A stretch of 64,000 nt of DNA from Bradyrhizobium sp. 141 (GCF_023074055.1 NZ_JADPKR010000103.1:124001-188000), one strand, 5' to 3'; positions 15,118 to 23,792 are shown, numbered from the stretch's first letter. Notes: generated by a model from the letters alone, not told the origin. Numbers and translations: made by a program.

Positions 15118-16854
15118 ATGACGATGTCCCGCGGACTCCTGATCTCGGTTGGCCAGCACTCGGACAAGGGTCGCAAGCCCGTCAACCAGGACTTTCACGG
15201 CGTCCTGATTCCGGAAGAGCCGCTGCTCAGCCTGAAAGGCATCTCGGCCGTCCTCGCCGACGGCATCTCCTCTAGCACGGTAAGCCAGATCGCCAGCGAG
15301 TCGGCGGTCAAAAGCTTCCTGATGGACTATTATTGCACGTCGGAATCCTGGACGGTGAAGACGTCCGCGCGCCGTGTGCTGGATGCGACCAATTCCTGGC
15401 TGCACGCGCAGACGCGCAAAAGCCAATACGCCTATGACCGCGACAAGGGCTATGTCTGCACCCTCAGCGCCATGGTCATCAAGGCAACCACCGCGTACAT
15501 CTTCCATGTCGGCGATTGCCGCATCTACCGCGTCGCCGGCAAGGCGCTCGAGCAGCTGACCGACGATCACCGCATCATCGTGTCCTCGGAGCAGACCTAT
15601 CTCGGCCGCGCGCTCGGCATCAATCCGCAGCTCGAGATCGACTATCAGGCCTTCGAGGTCGAGGCTGGCGACATTTTCCTGCTGGCGACCGACGGTGCCT
15701 ACGAATTCGTCGACGCGCGCTTCGTCACGAGCGCGCTAAACGAACATGCAGGGGAGCTCGACGGAGCGGCCAAGGCCATCGTCGAAGAAGCCTACAGGCG
15801 CGGCAGCGACGACAACATCACCGTCCAGATCCTGCGGATCGACGCGGTGCCTCAACGCGAGCCGGCCGGCATTTTCAGTCAGACGTCACAATTGCCGCTG
15901 CCATCGCTGCCGGAGCCGCGGGCGGTCTTCGATGGCTACCGGATCGTCAGGGAAATCCACGGCAGCAGTCGCAGTCATATCTATCTCGCGATCGACGTGG
16001 AGACCGAGGAGCCCGTCGCGCTCAAGCTGCCGTCGATCGACCTGCGCGACAACGCCGCCTATCTCAAGCGTTTCCTCATGGAGGAGTGGATCGCGCGCCG
16101 GATCGACAGCCCGCACGTGCTGAAGCCGCTGTCACACTCAAAGCGGCGCAGCTACCTCTACGTTGCGACCGAATTCGTCGAAGGCCAGACCTTGAAGCAG
16201 TGGATGACCGACAATCCACGCCCCGATCTCGAAACCGTCCGTGGCCTCATCGAGCAGATCGCCGCCGGCCTGCGCGCCTTCCACCGTATGGAGATGCTGC
16301 ATCAGGACCTCAGGCCCGACAACATCCTGATCGACAAGACCGGCACCGCGAAGATCATCGACTTCGGATCGGTCAGGGTGGCCGGCGTCGCGGAGGCGGC
16401 ACCGCCGGACGAGGCCGACGAAATCCTGGGCACCGTCCAGTATACGGCGCCGGAGTATTTTCTTGGGCAGGGCGGCACGCCGCGCTCCGACATGTTTTCG
16501 CTGGCGGTGATCTGCTACCAGATGCTGACCGGAAAGCTTCCCTACGGCACCCAGGTAGCCAGGATCCGACGCAAGGCGGACGTGCGAAGGCTCAAATATC
16601 GCCCGGCCGACGACGATCGCAACGTGCCGGCCTGGGTCGACGGCGCGCTCAGGCGCGCGCTGCATCCCGATCCCTACAAGCGGCACGAAGATATCTCCGA
16701 ATTCGTCTTCGAGCTTCGCACGCCCAATCCGGTCTATCTCGACACGCGGATCACCCCGCTCCTGGAGCGCAGCCCCCTGATGTTCTGGAAGCTGACCTCG
16801 GCGGCGCTCGCCTGTGCCGTCGTCGTGCTGCTGGCGCTGCTGCATGCGCGTTAG
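15118..16854 (+). CDS. PP2C-type phosphatase / Ser-Thr protein kinase fusion
   Basis: A 578-residue fusion. Residues 1-245 are a PP2C-like phosphatase with metal-binding aspartates in ADGISS (Asp48), GDCRIYR (Asp133), TDGAYEF (Asp192) and DDNITV (Asp231/232). Residues 270-550 are a eukaryotic-type kinase with Lys303 (ALKL), catalytic HQD (395-397), DFG (415-417) and an APEYF motif; the glycine loop is weak (IHGSSRSHIY). A single C-terminal membrane segment anchors it. The same fusion is found within nitrate assimilation operons in other Proteobacteria, so it probably regulates nitrate/nitrite transport or reduction by phosphorylation; its target is unknown. The start may be 15115, 15118 or 15124. 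Confidence 0.88.
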   Translation: MTMSRGLLISVGQHSDKGRKPVNQDFHGVLIPEEPLLSLKGISAVLADGISSSTVSQIASESAVKSFLMDYYCTSESWTVKTSARRVLDATNSWLHAQTRKSQYAYDRDKGYVCTLSAMVIKATTAYIFHVGDCRIYRVAGKALEQLTDDHRIIVSSEQTYLGRALGINPQLEIDYQAFEVEAGDIFLLATDGAYEFVDARFVTSALNEHAGELDGAAKAIVEEAYRRGSDDNITVQILRIDAVPQREPAGIFSQTSQLPLPSLPEPRAVFDGYRIVREIHGSSRSHIYLAIDVETEEPVALKLPSIDLRDNAAYLKRFLMEEWIARRIDSPHVLKPLSHSKRRSYLYVATEFVEGQTLKQWMTDNPRPDLETVRGLIEQIAAGLRAFHRMEMLHQDLRPDNILIDKTGTAKIIDFGSVRVAGVAEAAPPDEADEILGTVQYTAPEYFLGQGGTPRSDMFSLAVICYQMLTGKLPYGTQVARIRRKADVRRLKYRPADDDRNVPAWVDGALRRALHPDPYKRHEDISEFVFELRTPNPVYLDTRITPLLERSPLMFWKLTSAALACAVVVLLALLHAR

Positions 16855-17014
16855 GGCCTAAGGGCGGAAGCGTCAGCCTTCCGGCGCCAAGCGCGGCGCA
16901 GTGATCGCCCGGGGCGATGTCGAAGATTTTAACTGACTGTGAAGTAGTTTACACCCCGGTGCTCCTGGCCCAGGCTAATATCGCGGAGGCTTCTTGCTTT
17001 GAAGGAGGCATCCA

Positions 17015-17221
17015 ATGCTCGCGGCAATCAAATGGAACTCCCGATATAGCCCTCGCGAATGGGTGATGATGGCTGGGGCGCTTGTCGGTCAACTCCGCGC
17101 ACCGAATGCAAACCGACAGAACGGTGAAAGCAAGCCACCGCGACCGCTCTGGAAACACTTCGACGACACCCATCATTGGGACTCAACCGCTGAGGAATGG
17201 GTCCCCAACCAGGATCGGTGA
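17015..17221 (+). CDS. Small hypothetical protein (68 aa)
   Basis: An unrecognised 68-residue hydrophilic protein without signal peptide or membrane segment. Support comes from a near-perfect ribosome binding site (AAGGAGG, 6 nt before the ATG). The C-terminal half is rich in Trp and His (PLWKHFDDTHHWD...EEWVP). It stands alone between the kinase fusion and a minus-strand small gene. Codon use is less GC-biased than in neighbouring genes, so it may be recent or weakly conserved. Confidence 0.45.
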   Translation: MLAAIKWNSRYSPREWVMMAGALVGQLRAPNANRQNGESKPPRPLWKHFDDTHHWDSTAEEWVPNQDR

Positions 17222-17374
17222 TCGTGCAACGCTTCGTACGTCGCACAGGCCGAATTCCGAGACTTCAAGTTCCCTCTCGCTGAGGGGCCTGTCGAGCGGT
17301 GCGATCTCAGGCCTTGGCTTCGTCTGCTCGGACGTCTGTATCACTGACTGGCGCGATCGCCTCTCACTCGTGCC

Positions 17375-17524
17375 CTACTGGGCTTGATCGTAGGCCTGCA
17401 GTATCCGGACAAAATCAGCCATGCTGGATCGATCTCGGTTTTCAGCCATAACCACAACCTGGGCATTGGAGGCGGGTTGGCGTCCCTGCCAGAACCGCGT
17501 CAGGAGATCGGCGATGTTTCTCAT
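17375..17524 (-). CDS. Small hypothetical protein (49 aa)
   Basis: A 49-residue open frame beginning MRNIADLLTRFWQG and ending LQAYDQAQ, with upstream GAGAGAACGCC as a modest ribosome binding site. It looks like a compact two-helix soluble protein: an amphipathic N-terminal helix, a Val-rich middle (AQVVVMAENRD) and an acidic helix. There is no recognised family and no partner gene. It is included because the amino acid composition is protein-like and no other gene occupies 17222-17859. Confidence 0.4.
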   Translation of the reverse strand: MRNIADLLTRFWQGRQPASNAQVVVMAENRDRSSMADFVRILQAYDQAQ

Positions 17525-17749
17525 GGCGTTCTCTCTGCACCAACCATGGCACTAAGCATCAGTTGAGCGGGAAGCGCCGCTAGATCGGGAGAAGCGCCGG
17601 CGGGCGCTACGCCGCCGGCCTTGACCCGCAACTGCCGGCTCGCTGGGCCGGTTCCGCTGCTTTCACTCTGGATGTATCGGTAGCATCAGGCACTGGGTCG
17701 ACGCCATCGCGCGCAGGTATCAGGCGACCATACTTAGGTAGGCTTGGGC

Positions 17750-17850
17750 TAGAGCATGAACCGGAAAAGTGGGTAGCGATTTTTCCGGAAAGATCATGCT
17801 TCAATAACCTAAAGCGCTATGACGATTCTCCTCATCTCATCGCGCTTTAG
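17750..17850. repeat. Rhizobiales intergenic palindromic repeat
   Basis: Contains the GAGCATGA...CCGGAAAAGTGGG motif and its inverted partner TTTTTCCGGAAAGATCATGC, followed by a second inverted pair AAAGCGC...GCGCTTT. I recognise this as a very common intergenic element in Bradyrhizobium and relatives. It lies just before the end of the dioxygenase gene. A short fragment (GAGCATGCCCCGGAAA) recurs at 30900. The rest of 17525-17859 holds nothing recognisable. Confidence 0.8.
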
Positions 17851-17859
17851 TGAAGGCCG

Positions 17860-18777
17860 TCAGGCCGGCTCCTCGGCCTTCACCCCCAGCGGTTTCGGCG
17901 CCATGCCGCCGCCGGGCTTGAGGTGGAATTCGTAAGTCATCAGGTGCCACTTCCCGCTCGCCTTGGCGCCGTCGGGCATTGCCGGATCGTTGCGCGGCTC
18001 GACCCTGGCGACGAGGTCGTCCTTGACCCCGAACACCACGTCGGAATCCAGGTATTTGTCACCGTCCATGAAGACGTGGGTGATCAGCGGCTCATAGCCC
18101 TTGGCATTGACCAGGAAATGCACATGCGCGGGGCGCATCGGGTGACGCTTGGTCTGCATGATCATCTCTCCGACGGGACCATCGGTCGGGATCGGATAGC
18201 TGCACGGCAAGATGGTACGGAAGAAGAAGCGGCCGTCGCTATCGGTGACGAAGCGCGCTCGCGCCGAGGCGCCGACCTCGTCATAGTTAGGCTTCTGGGA
18301 ATCGTAGAAGCCGTCGTCATCGGCATGCCAGACGTCGACAGGCACGCCAGCGAGCGGCTTGCCCTTGAGATCGGTGACACGGCTCTGCACGAACATCCGC
18401 TCGCCGGTTTGATTGTTCGGCGAGATGTCGGTGCCGTGCGCCGTTACCTTGTGCTCGCCGACATAGAATGGGCCGAGCACGGTGGTCTGGGTGGCGCCGT
18501 CGCGATCGCGATGGTTGACGGCATCGACCAGCATGGAGACGCCGAGCACGTCGGACAAAAGAATGAACTCCTGGCGGGTGTCGGTGCATTTCTGCCCGGT
18601 GCGGGTCAGGAAATCGATGGCGTAGTCCCATTCCTCGAAGGTGAGGCCGGTCTTGCTCACGTAATCGTGCAGCGACTTCACCAATTCCTGGAGCAGGAAT
18701 TTCGCGCGCGGATTGGGCGTGTTGTCGAAGCTCCCGACGACGGCTTCGGTGAGATCAGTCTCGTTGAACTGGGTCAT
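17860..18777 (-). CDS. Intradiol ring-cleavage dioxygenase (hydroxyquinol type)
   Basis: A 305-residue Fe(III) dioxygenase that opens catechol-type rings between the two hydroxyls. The iron ligands are visible: Tyr165 (KPNYDE), Tyr194 (CSYPIP), His218 and His220 (RPAHVHF). An N-terminal helical dimerisation domain of about 100 residues precedes the beta-sandwich. Length and N-terminus fit hydroxyquinol or catechol 1,2-dioxygenase rather than the protocatechuate enzyme, and the ligand spacing is closest to hydroxyquinol 1,2-dioxygenase. No maleylacetate reductase or other pathway gene is adjacent, so its aromatic substrate is unconfirmed. The neighbouring serine hydrolase is divergent. Confidence 0.85.
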   Translation of the reverse strand: MTQFNETDLTEAVVGSFDNTPNPRAKFLLQELVKSLHDYVSKTGLTFEEWDYAIDFLTRTGQKCTDTRQEFILLSDVLGVSMLVDAVNHRDRDGATQTTVLGPFYVGEHKVTAHGTDISPNNQTGERMFVQSRVTDLKGKPLAGVPVDVWHADDDGFYDSQKPNYDEVGASARARFVTDSDGRFFFRTILPCSYPIPTDGPVGEMIMQTKRHPMRPAHVHFLVNAKGYEPLITHVFMDGDKYLDSDVVFGVKDDLVARVEPRNDPAMPDGAKASGKWHLMTYEFHLKPGGGMAPKPLGVKAEEPA

Positions 18778-18938
18778 GATGGCTTGCCCTGTGTTTTTCT
18801 CGTTCGCCCCGGGGGCTCCTTGGCGGCGTTCCAGGGGGCAGCCTACACCAGCCGGCCCCCCTGCGTTAAGCGCGAGCGGCTTGGAATGGGGCCGTCATTT
18901 GGCTATCAACGGACCGACGAAACTGCCCGGAGGAACTG

Positions 18939-20213
18939 ATGCTTGCCCCTACCCCCGCCTCGCCCGAATCCGTCGGCATGTCCAAGGCCGCACTCGACCG
19001 CGTCGATGCGCATCTGAAGAGCCGCTACATCGATGCCGGCCGCTTCCCGGGCGCGCATCTTCTGGTCTACCGGCGCGGCAAGGTCGCGCACAGCTCGGTT
19101 CAGGGCCTTGCCGATGTCGAGCGCAAGCTGCCGGTCAAGGACGACACGATTTACCGCATCTATTCCATGACCAAGCCGCTCACCAGCGTCGCCTTCATGA
19201 TGCTGGTCGAGCAGGGCCTCGTCGCCATCGACGAGCCCGTCGCCAAATACATTCCGGAATGGAAGGATCTCGGCGTGTTCGTCGCCGGAACAGCGCCGGC
19301 GTTCCTGACGCGGCCGCCGTCCCGGCCGATGCTGATCGTCGATCTCCTGCGCCACACCTCCGGCCTCACCTACGGCTTCCAGCAGCGCTCCAATGTCGAT
19401 GCCGCCTATCGTACCGAGAAGGTCGGCGAGGTCGAGAAATCAGGCACGCTACAAACCATGATCGAAGCGCTTGCCAAGATCCCGCTGGAGTTCTCGCCGG
19501 GCGAGGCCTGGAACTACTCGGTCGCAACCGACGTGCTCGGCTATCTCATCGGCAAGATCTCCGGCATGCCCTTCGAGCAGTTCCTTAAGTCACGCATCCT
19601 CGATCCGCTCGGGATGACCGACACCGACTTCCACGTGCCGGCCTCGAAAGCGCATCGGTTCGCGGCCTGCTATTCCGCCGATCCCGGCGGCGGCATGACC
19701 TTCCATGCCGGCCAGCGACGCGAGGGCCTGACGCTTCAGGACGACCCGACAACGAGCTCCTTCCTGTCTCCGCCCTCCTTCATCTCGGGCGGCGGCGGCC
19801 TCTGCTCGACGGTCGCGGACTATCTCACCTTCTGCCGCGCGCTGCTCAACGGCGGCGAGCTCGGCGGTGTCAGGCTGATCGGGCCGAAGACGCTGGCGCT
19901 GATGACCAGCAACCACATTCCGGGCGGACGCGCCCTGCCCGAGGTATCGCGTTCGCTGTTCTCGGAAGCAACCTACAACGGCATCGGCTTCGGCCTCGGC
20001 TTTGCCGTGACGATGCGCCCGGCCGAAACGCTGATCGCGGGCAGCCCCGGCGAATACAATTGGGGCGGCGCGGCAACGACCTCGTTCTGGATCGATCCGG
20101 CCGAGGAGCTGATCGCCATCTTCATGACGCAGGTGCTGCCGTCGAGCGCCTACCCGCTCCGCCGCGAGCTGCGCAGCATGGTCTACGCTGCGATCACCGA
20201 GAGCAACCTGTAA
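18939..20213 (+). CDS. Beta-lactamase-family serine hydrolase
   Basis: A 424-residue penicillin-binding-protein-like hydrolase of the class C beta-lactamase/esterase family. The nucleophile motif S76-x-x-K79 lies in IYSMTKPL, and the second motif is WNYSVATDV (Tyr-x-x base) near residue 187. No signal peptide is evident, so it is probably a cytoplasmic esterase or amidase (EstB-like) and not a true beta-lactamase. It is monocistronic and ends at a strong bidirectional terminator facing dctM. The ATG follows GGAGGAACTG, a clear ribosome binding site. Confidence 0.85.
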   Translation: MLAPTPASPESVGMSKAALDRVDAHLKSRYIDAGRFPGAHLLVYRRGKVAHSSVQGLADVERKLPVKDDTIYRIYSMTKPLTSVAFMMLVEQGLVAIDEPVAKYIPEWKDLGVFVAGTAPAFLTRPPSRPMLIVDLLRHTSGLTYGFQQRSNVDAAYRTEKVGEVEKSGTLQTMIEALAKIPLEFSPGEAWNYSVATDVLGYLIGKISGMPFEQFLKSRILDPLGMTDTDFHVPASKAHRFAACYSADPGGGMTFHAGQRREGLTLQDDPTTSSFLSPPSFISGGGGLCSTVADYLTFCRALLNGGELGGVRLIGPKTLALMTSNHIPGGRALPEVSRSLFSEATYNGIGFGLGFAVTMRPAETLIAGSPGEYNWGGAATTSFWIDPAEELIAIFMTQVLPSSAYPLRRELRSMVYAAITESNL

Positions 20214-20222
20214 CAAATTGGC

Positions 20223-20253
20223 TGGATCCCGCAGCCGTCGGCTGCGGGATCCA
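20223..20253. terminator. Bidirectional hairpin between serine hydrolase and dctM
   Basis: A perfect 14-bp stem (TGGATCCCGCAGCC and its complement) with a 3-nt loop sits midway in the 51-nt gap between two convergent genes. There is no T-run on either side, but position and strength fit a shared transcription stop. Confidence 0.7.
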
Positions 20254-20264
20254 CTGTCAGTTGC

Positions 20265-21584
20265 TTATTTGAGCATTTCCGGCACGATCAGACGCGGCAG
20301 GAACAGCGACACGCTTGGCCAGACGATGACGGCCGCGAGCACGAGCAGCATCGGGATCAGCATGATCACCGTGTCCTTCAGAGCATAGCGCAGCCGCACG
20401 CCTGCGATCGAACAGGCGATCATCAGACATAATCCATAGGGCGGCGTCACCAGTCCGAACGCCAGCGATACGATGGAAATGATCGCGAACTGGACCGGAT
20501 GGAGATCGACGGACCTGGCGAGCGGCTCCAGCACGGTGCCGACGATGACAATCGCCGGGATGGCGTCGAGAAAGCAGCCCACGACCAGAAAGCAGAAGGC
20601 GATGAAGAAGCCGGCCGCAACGGTGCCCATGCCCCATGTCGAGACGTTGGCCAGCAGCTCTTCCGGGATCTTGTAATAGGCGAGCAGCCAGCCGAAGGCA
20701 CTTGCGGTGCCGACGCAGAACAGCGCCACGCCGGCAAGGCGCCCGGTGTCGAGCAAGGCCTTGTACAATTCCCGGATGCCCGTCTCTCGATAGAAGAATG
20801 CCGAGAGCGCGACCGAATACAGCACCGCGACGCAGGCTGACTCGGTTGCGGTGAACCAGCCGAGCAGAATGCCGCCAACGATGATGAAGGGCGTCATCAG
20901 CGCCGGAATTGACTTCCAAATGGCACATCGCATCTCGACCCAGCTTGTCTTCGGATAGGTCGGGTAGCCGCGGCGCACGGCATAGACGTGCACCGTCGCC
21001 ATCTGCGCGCCTGCGATCAGCAGGCCCGGCACGATGCCGGCCAGATACATCGCCGCAATCGAGGTCGAGATCAGCCCGCCCCACACGATCATGAGGATCG
21101 ACGGCGGGATGATGACTGCCAGAACCGCCGACACCGCCGTGATGGCAATCGAGAACGAGAGATCGTAGCCCTCCTTGGTCTGCGCATCGATGAAGATCTT
21201 GGACTGGCTCGCCGCATCAGCGGTGGAGGAGCCCGAGATGCCGGCAAAGAACACCGACAACACGACATTGATCTGCGCCAACGATCCCGGCCAGTGCCCG
21301 ACCATCGAGCGCGACAGCGCCACCAGGCGATCGGTGATGCCGCCAATGCTCATCAGGTTGGCCGTCAGCAGGAAGAACGGCACCGCGAGCAGGATGAATG
21401 AATTGTAGGCGTTGAAGGTTTCCTGCGCGAGCATCATCATCGAGAGATGAGGCTCGATCAGCAGGATCGGCACGCAGGCAAGGCCGAGCGCGAAAGCGAC
21501 CGGCACCCGCACAACGAGCAGGCCGACGAAGACCCCGAACAGCACCATCGCGGCCTGTCCGGCAGAGAGTACATTGCCGCTCAT
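20265..21584 (-). CDS. dctM: TRAP transporter, large permease (DctM)
   Basis: A 439-residue inner-membrane protein of the DctM family with about 12 membrane segments and typical motifs (FAGISGSSTADAASQ, IPPSILMIVWG, TPPYGLCL). It uses the sodium gradient to move organic acids delivered by the DctP-like binding protein. It overlaps the dctQ stop by 4 nt (ATGA), so the two are translationally coupled. Confidence 0.92.
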   Translation of the reverse strand: MSGNVLSAGQAAMVLFGVFVGLLVVRVPVAFALGLACVPILLIEPHLSMMMLAQETFNAYNSFILLAVPFFLLTANLMSIGGITDRLVALSRSMVGHWPGSLAQINVVLSVFFAGISGSSTADAASQSKIFIDAQTKEGYDLSFSIAITAVSAVLAVIIPPSILMIVWGGLISTSIAAMYLAGIVPGLLIAGAQMATVHVYAVRRGYPTYPKTSWVEMRCAIWKSIPALMTPFIIVGGILLGWFTATESACVAVLYSVALSAFFYRETGIRELYKALLDTGRLAGVALFCVGTASAFGWLLAYYKIPEELLANVSTWGMGTVAAGFFIAFCFLVVGCFLDAIPAIVIVGTVLEPLARSVDLHPVQFAIISIVSLAFGLVTPPYGLCLMIACSIAGVRLRYALKDTVIMLIPMLLVLAAVIVWPSVSLFLPRLIVPEMLK

Positions 21585-22096
21585 CGCTCTGCCCCAACCA
21601 GAATGCGCATTTCATCGATGATCTGTTCACCCGCAAAGACGATCCACGTCACGCCGGTCACAGGCCAGGCGACGTGAATCAGCCAAAGCGGCAGATCGGC
21701 CAGCTCCGACGTTCTATTCCAGGCAAAGCGGGTGAACTCCAGGCCGGCCGACACGAACACCAGCGCCAGCGCCAATACGCCGGTCCGCGCCAGGATCCGC
21801 ACCGCAGCCTCCGACCGCCGCGACAGGTCCGGCCACACGTCGACCTCGAAATGCTGCGCCTCGCGCACGCCGACCATGGCCCCGATCATGATCGTCCAGA
21901 CGAACATGAATCGCGCCATCTCCTCCGTCCAGATGTAGGACGGAATGAGGGGCGTGTAGCGGGAGACGATTTGCAGCGTGACCGGAATGACCAGAATGCC
22001 GACACAGGCGGCCAGCAGAAATTCCAGGAGTTTCGCATAGGCCGCCGTGACGCGACGCCACAGCGATGGTGTGGACGGGACGGGCATTTCAGACAT
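21581..22096 (-). CDS. dctQ: TRAP transporter, small permease (DctQ)
   Basis: A 171-residue inner-membrane protein of the DctQ family with four membrane segments and the characteristic WTEEMARFMFVW motif around residue 60. It pairs with the large permease in the TRAP complex. It lies 82 nt downstream of the binding-protein gene and overlaps dctM by 4 nt. Confidence 0.9.
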   Translation of the reverse strand: MSEMPVPSTPSLWRRVTAAYAKLLEFLLAACVGILVIPVTLQIVSRYTPLIPSYIWTEEMARFMFVWTIMIGAMVGVREAQHFEVDVWPDLSRRSEAAVRILARTGVLALALVFVSAGLEFTRFAWNRTSELADLPLWLIHVAWPVTGVTWIVFAGEQIIDEMRILVGAER

Positions 22097-22178
22097 TGGG
22101 ACTCCGTGCGGCAGTCATCCGCCATGTCCGGGCAGGAAGCGGGGCCTGCCCGGAATGCTGTCGGCGGACAGAGCGACC

Positions 22179-23177
22179 TCAGACGACGTTGATCTTCTCG
22201 AAAATGCCTTCCGCACCGATTTCCTTGGCGTAGGTGGCCATCACGGGGTCGGCGAGCTTCTTCATGGCGTCCCGCTCCTCGAAGGGGACGCGCTTGAGCT
22301 TGCCGGCTTTCTCGAGCGTGTCGAGCTTGACGACCTCTTCGCTCGACTCGAGCTGACGGCCATAGTCGCCGGCCTCCTTGCCGGCCTTCATGATCGCGTC
22401 CTGCAAATCCTTCGGCAACGTCTTCAGCGTCTTCACCGAGAAGCAGATCGGCCGGATCGACACGGCGTGCTGGGTCAGGTTGAGGTGCGGAGCCACTTCA
22501 TAGAACTTCATCGCCTCGACGCCGGCCGCCTCGTTTTCGCCGGCCGATATCACGCCGTTCTGGATCGCGTTGTAGATTTCGTTATAGGCGATCACCGTCG
22601 GGCTCATGCCGACGGCCGCAAAGGTCTTCGACCAGATCGGCGCGCCCTGCACGCGAACCTTGAGCCCCTTGAGATCGGCGAGATTCTTGAGCGGCTTGTT
22701 GGCGAAGATGTTGCGGATGCCGCCGCCGGAATAACCGATCAGAACCACCTCGGCTTTCGCCGCGACTTCATCGGCGATCGGCGCCAGGATATTGGCTTCG
22801 ACGACCTTGTTCATGTGCTCGATGCCCTTGAAGACGAAGGGCGCATCGATGAACGGGGCAGCCTTGGCGAAGGTCGACATGTGGGCCGGCGAGACGATGC
22901 CGTAATCGACCGCCTTGCCCTGCGACATGTACTCGAAATATTGCTTCTCGAGGCCGAGCGAGGAGTTTCTGTGCAGGGTAAAATTGACGGGCTTGCCGTA
23001 ATACTTCTTCACCAGCTCCTCGAACCGGAGCAGCGCCCGGTTGAAGGCGTGGTCGTCGTTGAACTGCACGGCTCCGTTCAGGGTGATCGGCGCTTGCGCC
23101 CTGAGGATCGACGGCATGCCAATCGTCGCCGCCGCAGTGGTCGCGCCGATACCAGCGAGAAATGACCTTCGCTTCAT
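22179..23177 (-). CDS. dctP: TRAP transporter, substrate-binding protein (DctP family)
   Basis: A 332-residue periplasmic binding protein of the TRAP DctP family. It begins MKRRSFLAGIGATTAAATIG, a twin-arginine-like signal, with processing near LRAQA. The conserved arginine region that grips a carboxylate is around GLKVRVQGAP. The ligand is probably a carboxylate, but its identity cannot be read. It is the first gene of dctPQM. The chosen ATG has GGGAGGGGAGACG upstream; the frame's longer extension to 23384 is Arg-rich and not family-like. Confidence 0.9.
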   Translation of the reverse strand: MKRRSFLAGIGATTAAATIGMPSILRAQAPITLNGAVQFNDDHAFNRALLRFEELVKKYYGKPVNFTLHRNSSLGLEKQYFEYMSQGKAVDYGIVSPAHMSTFAKAAPFIDAPFVFKGIEHMNKVVEANILAPIADEVAAKAEVVLIGYSGGGIRNIFANKPLKNLADLKGLKVRVQGAPIWSKTFAAVGMSPTVIAYNEIYNAIQNGVISAGENEAAGVEAMKFYEVAPHLNLTQHAVSIRPICFSVKTLKTLPKDLQDAIMKAGKEAGDYGRQLESSEEVVKLDTLEKAGKLKRVPFEERDAMKKLADPVMATYAKEIGAEGIFEKINVV

Positions 23178-23417
23178 CGTCTCCCCTCCCTTTGATGCTC
23201 CGCCCCTGTCGCCGGGGCGTGAGCGCAGCCGGTATGCGGCTTGCTGGAGGAAGCGTATGAAAAACCTCGCCGGGACGGAAGTCATTTCGACTGCGCTGGA
23301 GGTACTCCTTCGTCGCAGGGCTCCCCTGCACGACCTGTTGCACTGCAACTCGCGCTCGGGCCGGCGCGCGGTCCGCGCTCTCAAAAATCCGAAAACTTGC
23401 GAGGTCCGAAGACTTAC

Positions 23418-23446
23418 CGGACCTGTGCGCTGCGCGCACAGGTCCG
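23418..23446. terminator. Hairpin downstream of the small envelope-protein operon
   Basis: A perfect 13-bp stem (CGGACCTGTGCGC and complement) with a 3-nt loop, 20 nt beyond the 26-residue gene on the minus strand. There is no T-tract; it is a likely transcript end or stability element. Nothing else is seen in 23178-23465. Confidence 0.55.
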
Positions 23447-23465
23447 TTCGCCTGCTGATGCAGGC

Positions 23466-23546
23466 CTAGTGCATATGGCCAATCAGATAAATGCCGCCGC
23501 CGATCACCAGAACGGCCGGCACGGCCCACAAAATAAAGACTGGCAT
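23466..23546 (-). CDS. 26-residue single-pass membrane peptide
   Basis: A tiny gene beginning MPVFILWAVPAVLVIGGG and ending with a His-rich tail. Nearly the whole chain is one hydrophobic segment, so it should sit in the inner membrane. Support: an excellent ribosome binding site (GAGGAGG, 7 nt before the ATG), location only 12 nt after the 77-residue secreted-protein gene, and a hairpin after its stop. The ATG of an overlapping frame 7 nt upstream gives a longer, protein-unlike sequence. Small membrane peptides like this often modulate a larger membrane partner; none can be named here. Confidence 0.6.
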   Translation of the reverse strand: MPVFILWAVPAVLVIGGGIYLIGHMH

Positions 23547-23558
23547 TTGTCATCCTCC

Positions 23559-23792
23559 TCAATTCGACGTGCAGACCTTGACGGTCTTCATGCCGCTTTC
23601 GGCCTCGGTCCGCGACTTGTAGATCGTGCCCGACGGGCTGACCACGGTCATGGACGTCTCCGTCGGCTTCTTGTCGACGACGGTGCACTTCTTGGTCTTG
23701 AGGTCTTGGACGACATAGAACTCGTCGGCCGCGAACGCCGGCAGGGACAATGCAGCAAGCATCAGCGCTGCGGTCGCTATTCTCAGCTTCAT
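23559..23792 (-). CDS. Small secreted protein (77 aa), probable stress gene
   Basis: A 77-residue protein with a clear Sec signal peptide (MKLRIATAALMLAALSLPAFA, cut before DEF). The mature part of about 56 residues has two cysteines (KKCTVV and VKVCTSN, near its C-terminus) that could form a disulfide in the periplasm. The start has a strong ribosome binding site (GAGGAGGAG). A consensus EcfG promoter (GGAAC-N17-CGTT) lies 46 nt upstream, so it is predicted to belong to the general stress response. It is first in a two-gene operon with the 26-residue membrane peptide. No enzymatic function is recognised. Confidence 0.75.
   Translation of the reverse strand: MKLRIATAALMLAALSLPAFAADEFYVVQDLKTKKCTVVDKKPTETSMTVVSPSGTIYKSRTEAESGMKTVKVCTSN

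Noticed and set aside
17082..17387. 101-codon plus-strand frame overlapping the 68-residue gene
   Set aside because: It is Ser/Arg-rich, has no ribosome binding site and overlaps a better supported frame.
17525..17660. EcfG promoter for the 49-residue gene (GGAAC-N17-AGTT)
   Set aside because: The -10 part deviates at the C and G positions and the site is over 100 nt from the start; judged as chance.
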